A stretch of DNA of 6,524 bases from Thermoplasmata archaeon (GTDB lineage: Archaea > Thermoplasmatota > Thermoplasmata > Lutacidiplasmatales > UBA184): the NCBI GenBank assembly GCA_030040035.1, contig JASHUJ010000028.1, positions 1 to 6,524 of the forward strand. The letters run 5' to 3'. The translations under genes and the position numbers were made by a program. Position 1 is the first letter of the stretch. The number at the start of each line of letters is the position of its first letter. The notes under the pieces are model-generated. The model was not told where the DNA came from, searched no databases, and saw only the letters and a program-made list of their open reading frames with translations. Shown here piece after piece: positions 5,367 to 6,524 of this stretch.

Positions 5367-6112
5367 GCGAGAGCCCTCCTCCGGTGACCCCGCGGCCGCG
5401 CCCGGGCTACGACCTCGAGATCAAGTCCCTCAAGGCCCGCGCGGTCGAGATGGGGGAGTTCGCGGCCGCAATGGTCCACGATGGCTGGCGCGCGTTCGAT
5501 GCGGGCGATCTCGCGGCCGCCCAGCGGGTGCTCGATCGGGGCGACGAGCTCGACCGGCTCGACGAGGACATGGAACACGCCGCGATCGCGTTCCTCGTCC
5601 TTCGTCAGCCGACCGCGATCGATCTCCGCACGGCCGCCGCGCTCCTCAAGATCACGACCCACCTCGACCGCATCGGGCGCCTTGGCTTCGACATGGCGCG
5701 GAAGACGACCGCGGAGTCCTCGGGCGAGCCCGAGGACGTCCACCGGCTGCTCACCCAGATGGACGAGACCGTCGAGTCGATGGTCGGCCAATCCCTCGAG
5801 GCCCTCGCCGGCGACGGGATCGCTCTCGCGCGGTCCCTCTTCCGGCGGGACGACGAGGTCGACTCGCTGCACCGCAAGGTGACCCGTCGCCTGGTGGACG
5901 AGCTGAAGCGCTCCTCGAGTGCGACCCAGCGACTCGCGAACGAGCTCCTGATCGCCCGCCACTTCGAGCGGATCGCGGACAACGCCTGCAAGATCGCAGA
6001 AAAGACGATCTACGCGCTCACCGCGCAGCGCCGCTCGGAGTACCTGCCACGGCACCAAGTGGTCCCCTACGCGCTCGAGACTCCCGCGAAGGAAGGACGA
6101 TCGCCGAAGTGA
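5363..6112 (+). CDS. phoU: Phosphate transport regulator PhoU
   Basis: A 249-residue cytosolic helical protein made of two PhoU repeats. PhoU damps Pst uptake when phosphate is plentiful and, in bacteria, links the transporter to PhoR. The start ATG overlaps the pstB stop as ATGA; upstream in-frame codons fall within pstB and are excluded. After a Pro-rich tail (1-14), repeat one runs about 17-118 and repeat two about 130-217. Each has an acidic helix (DRGDELDRLDEDME 58-71; RRDDEVDSLHRKV 161-173). Each also has a metal-motif helix, HLDRIGRLGFDMA (100-112) and HFERIADNACKIAE (200-213), placed exactly 100 residues apart. The second keeps the E...D pattern (E202, D206) of the ExxxD motif that binds metal in other PhoU proteins. 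In the first, the central aspartate is replaced by R106. There is no AbrB-type DNA-binding domain, unlike some archaeal PhoU-related proteins, so direct DNA binding is not suggested. Confidence 0.92.
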   Translation: MSESPPPVTPRPRPGYDLEIKSLKARAVEMGEFAAAMVHDGWRAFDAGDLAAAQRVLDRGDELDRLDEDMEHAAIAFLVLRQPTAIDLRTAAALLKITTHLDRIGRLGFDMARKTTAESSGEPEDVHRLLTQMDETVESMVGQSLEALAGDGIALARSLFRRDDEVDSLHRKVTRRLVDELKRSSSATQRLANELLIARHFERIADNACKIAEKTIYALTAQRRSEYLPRHQVVPYALETPAKEGRSPK

Positions 6113-6139
6113 CCGGACGAAACGTGAGGTCGCCGCTCG

Positions 6140-6155
6140 CCTCGCTCGGACGAGG
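6140..6155. terminator. Weak hairpin between convergent phoU and the right-edge gene
   Basis: CCTCG (6140-6144) and CGAGG (6151-6155) can form a 5-base-pair stem with a 6-base loop in the 51-base gap between two convergent stop codons. No T-rich tract follows on either strand, and archaeal termination usually depends on such tracts. The placement fits a terminator, but the sequence support is weak. Confidence 0.2.
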
Positions 6156-6163
6156 ATCGGACT

Positions 6164-6524
6164 TCAGGACGGCTCTTCGACCAGATCGGTCACAAATCCG
6201 ACATACGAGTCGGTGAGCCCATTGGTCGAAGGATTGTAGAACACGAGATCCCAGTTCCCGGGCGGGAACGTAAGGTCGATGTCGTACGTCGCTCCGTTTG
6301 GAATGAATCCGGACGTCCACTCGAATCCGGCCTTCGTCACATTGTCCGAGATGGAGAATTCGGTGACCTGAGCGCCCGTCATCCGGTACAGGACGAACCC
6401 GTACTGATTGTCCACGGTTCCGTTCAGTACCACGGAACCGCTCACCGTGACCTCCACCGCGTCGAACTGCTCCCCGGGCAATCCGTACAGCGTTCCCCGA
6501 CTTACGAGGACGGTCGTGGAGGAG
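6164..6524 (-). CDS. Hypothetical secreted or surface beta-rich protein, C-terminal part
   Basis: The frame is open from the right edge of the window to a TGA at 6164-6166, giving at least 119 residues; the start lies outside. A TTG at 6481 is in frame, but the reading frame continues beyond it, so the gene is treated as partial. I do not recognise the family. The residues are rich in Val, Thr, Gly, Asn and aromatics with alternating hydrophobic patterns (VEVTVSGSVVLNGTV, ATYDIDLTFPPGNWDLVFYN), typical of an extracellular beta-sandwich. There are two N-glycosylation sequons (NGT, NVT), no cysteine and few lysines. It could be a C-terminal accessory domain of a larger cell-surface protein. Its base composition is lower in GC (98 of 180 bases in 6181-6360) than the pst genes. 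It converges on phoU and is unlikely to belong to the Pst system. Confidence 0.6.
   Translation of the reverse strand, partial: SSTTVLVSRGTLYGLPGEQFDAVEVTVSGSVVLNGTVDNQYGFVLYRMTGAQVTEFSISDNVTKAGFEWTSGFIPNGATYDIDLTFPPGNWDLVFYNPSTNGLTDSYVGFVTDLVEEPS

Noticed and set aside
4539..6058. Two 263-codon open frames antisense to pstB and phoU
   Set aside because: Both mirror conserved genes and show no family motif; high GC removes stop codons from these frames.
1..6524. Mobile element, CRISPR array, tRNA or defence system
   Set aside because: No transposase, terminal inverted repeats, regularly spaced repeats, tRNA-like fold or nuclease-type gene could be found by reading both strands.

Overview
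The window carries a complete high-affinity phosphate uptake operon, pstS-pstC-pstA-pstB-phoU (1418-6112, + strand). It is flanked by the 3' end of an RraA-family gene, a complete tRNA pseudouridine synthase gene (truA, - strand), and the 3' part of an unrecognised secreted-protein gene (- strand, running off the right edge). The sequence is GC-rich (42 of 60 bases in 3301-3360). Several features suggest an archaeon: TruA has an SRTDRAVSA catalytic motif instead of the bacterial GRTDAGVHA type. PstS has a Pro/Ser-rich cytosolic tail followed by a single membrane anchor, with no lipobox. AT-rich TATA-like boxes sit in an otherwise GC-rich intergenic region. An uncultivated, high-GC member of the Thermoplasmatota is my best guess, but the lineage is an inference.

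Layout. 1-298: 3' end of an RraA-like gene, cut by the left edge. 295-1122: truA, convergent, with the two stop codons sharing one CTAG. 1123-1417: divergent control region between truA and pstS. It holds an AT-rich island (about 1205-1245) with an 11-base tandem repeat and TATA-like boxes facing both ways, then a GC-rich leader of about 150 bases with inverted repeats. 1418-6112: the Pst operon, tightly packed: a 28-base gap, a 4-base ATGA overlap, a 7-base gap, and a second ATGA overlap. 6113-6163: a short convergent gap with a weak hairpin. 6164-6524: partial secreted or surface protein gene with clearly lower GC.

How the genes work together. PstS captures phosphate outside the membrane. 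PstC and PstA form the channel, and two copies of PstB hydrolyse ATP to drive import. PhoU is the usual negative modulator of Pst activity and phosphate signalling. No PhoR/PhoB-type sensor or regulator is in the window, so transcriptional control is probably archaeal and unknown. The tandem repeat just upstream of the pstS TATA box is the best candidate operator.

I see no mobile element, CRISPR array, RNA gene or defence system, and no undescribed multi-gene system. The most interesting points are sequence details of an ordinary Pst operon: the control region, a substituted ligand-site residue in PstS, a degenerate first metal motif in PhoU, and Pro-rich cytosolic N-termini shared by three of the five proteins.
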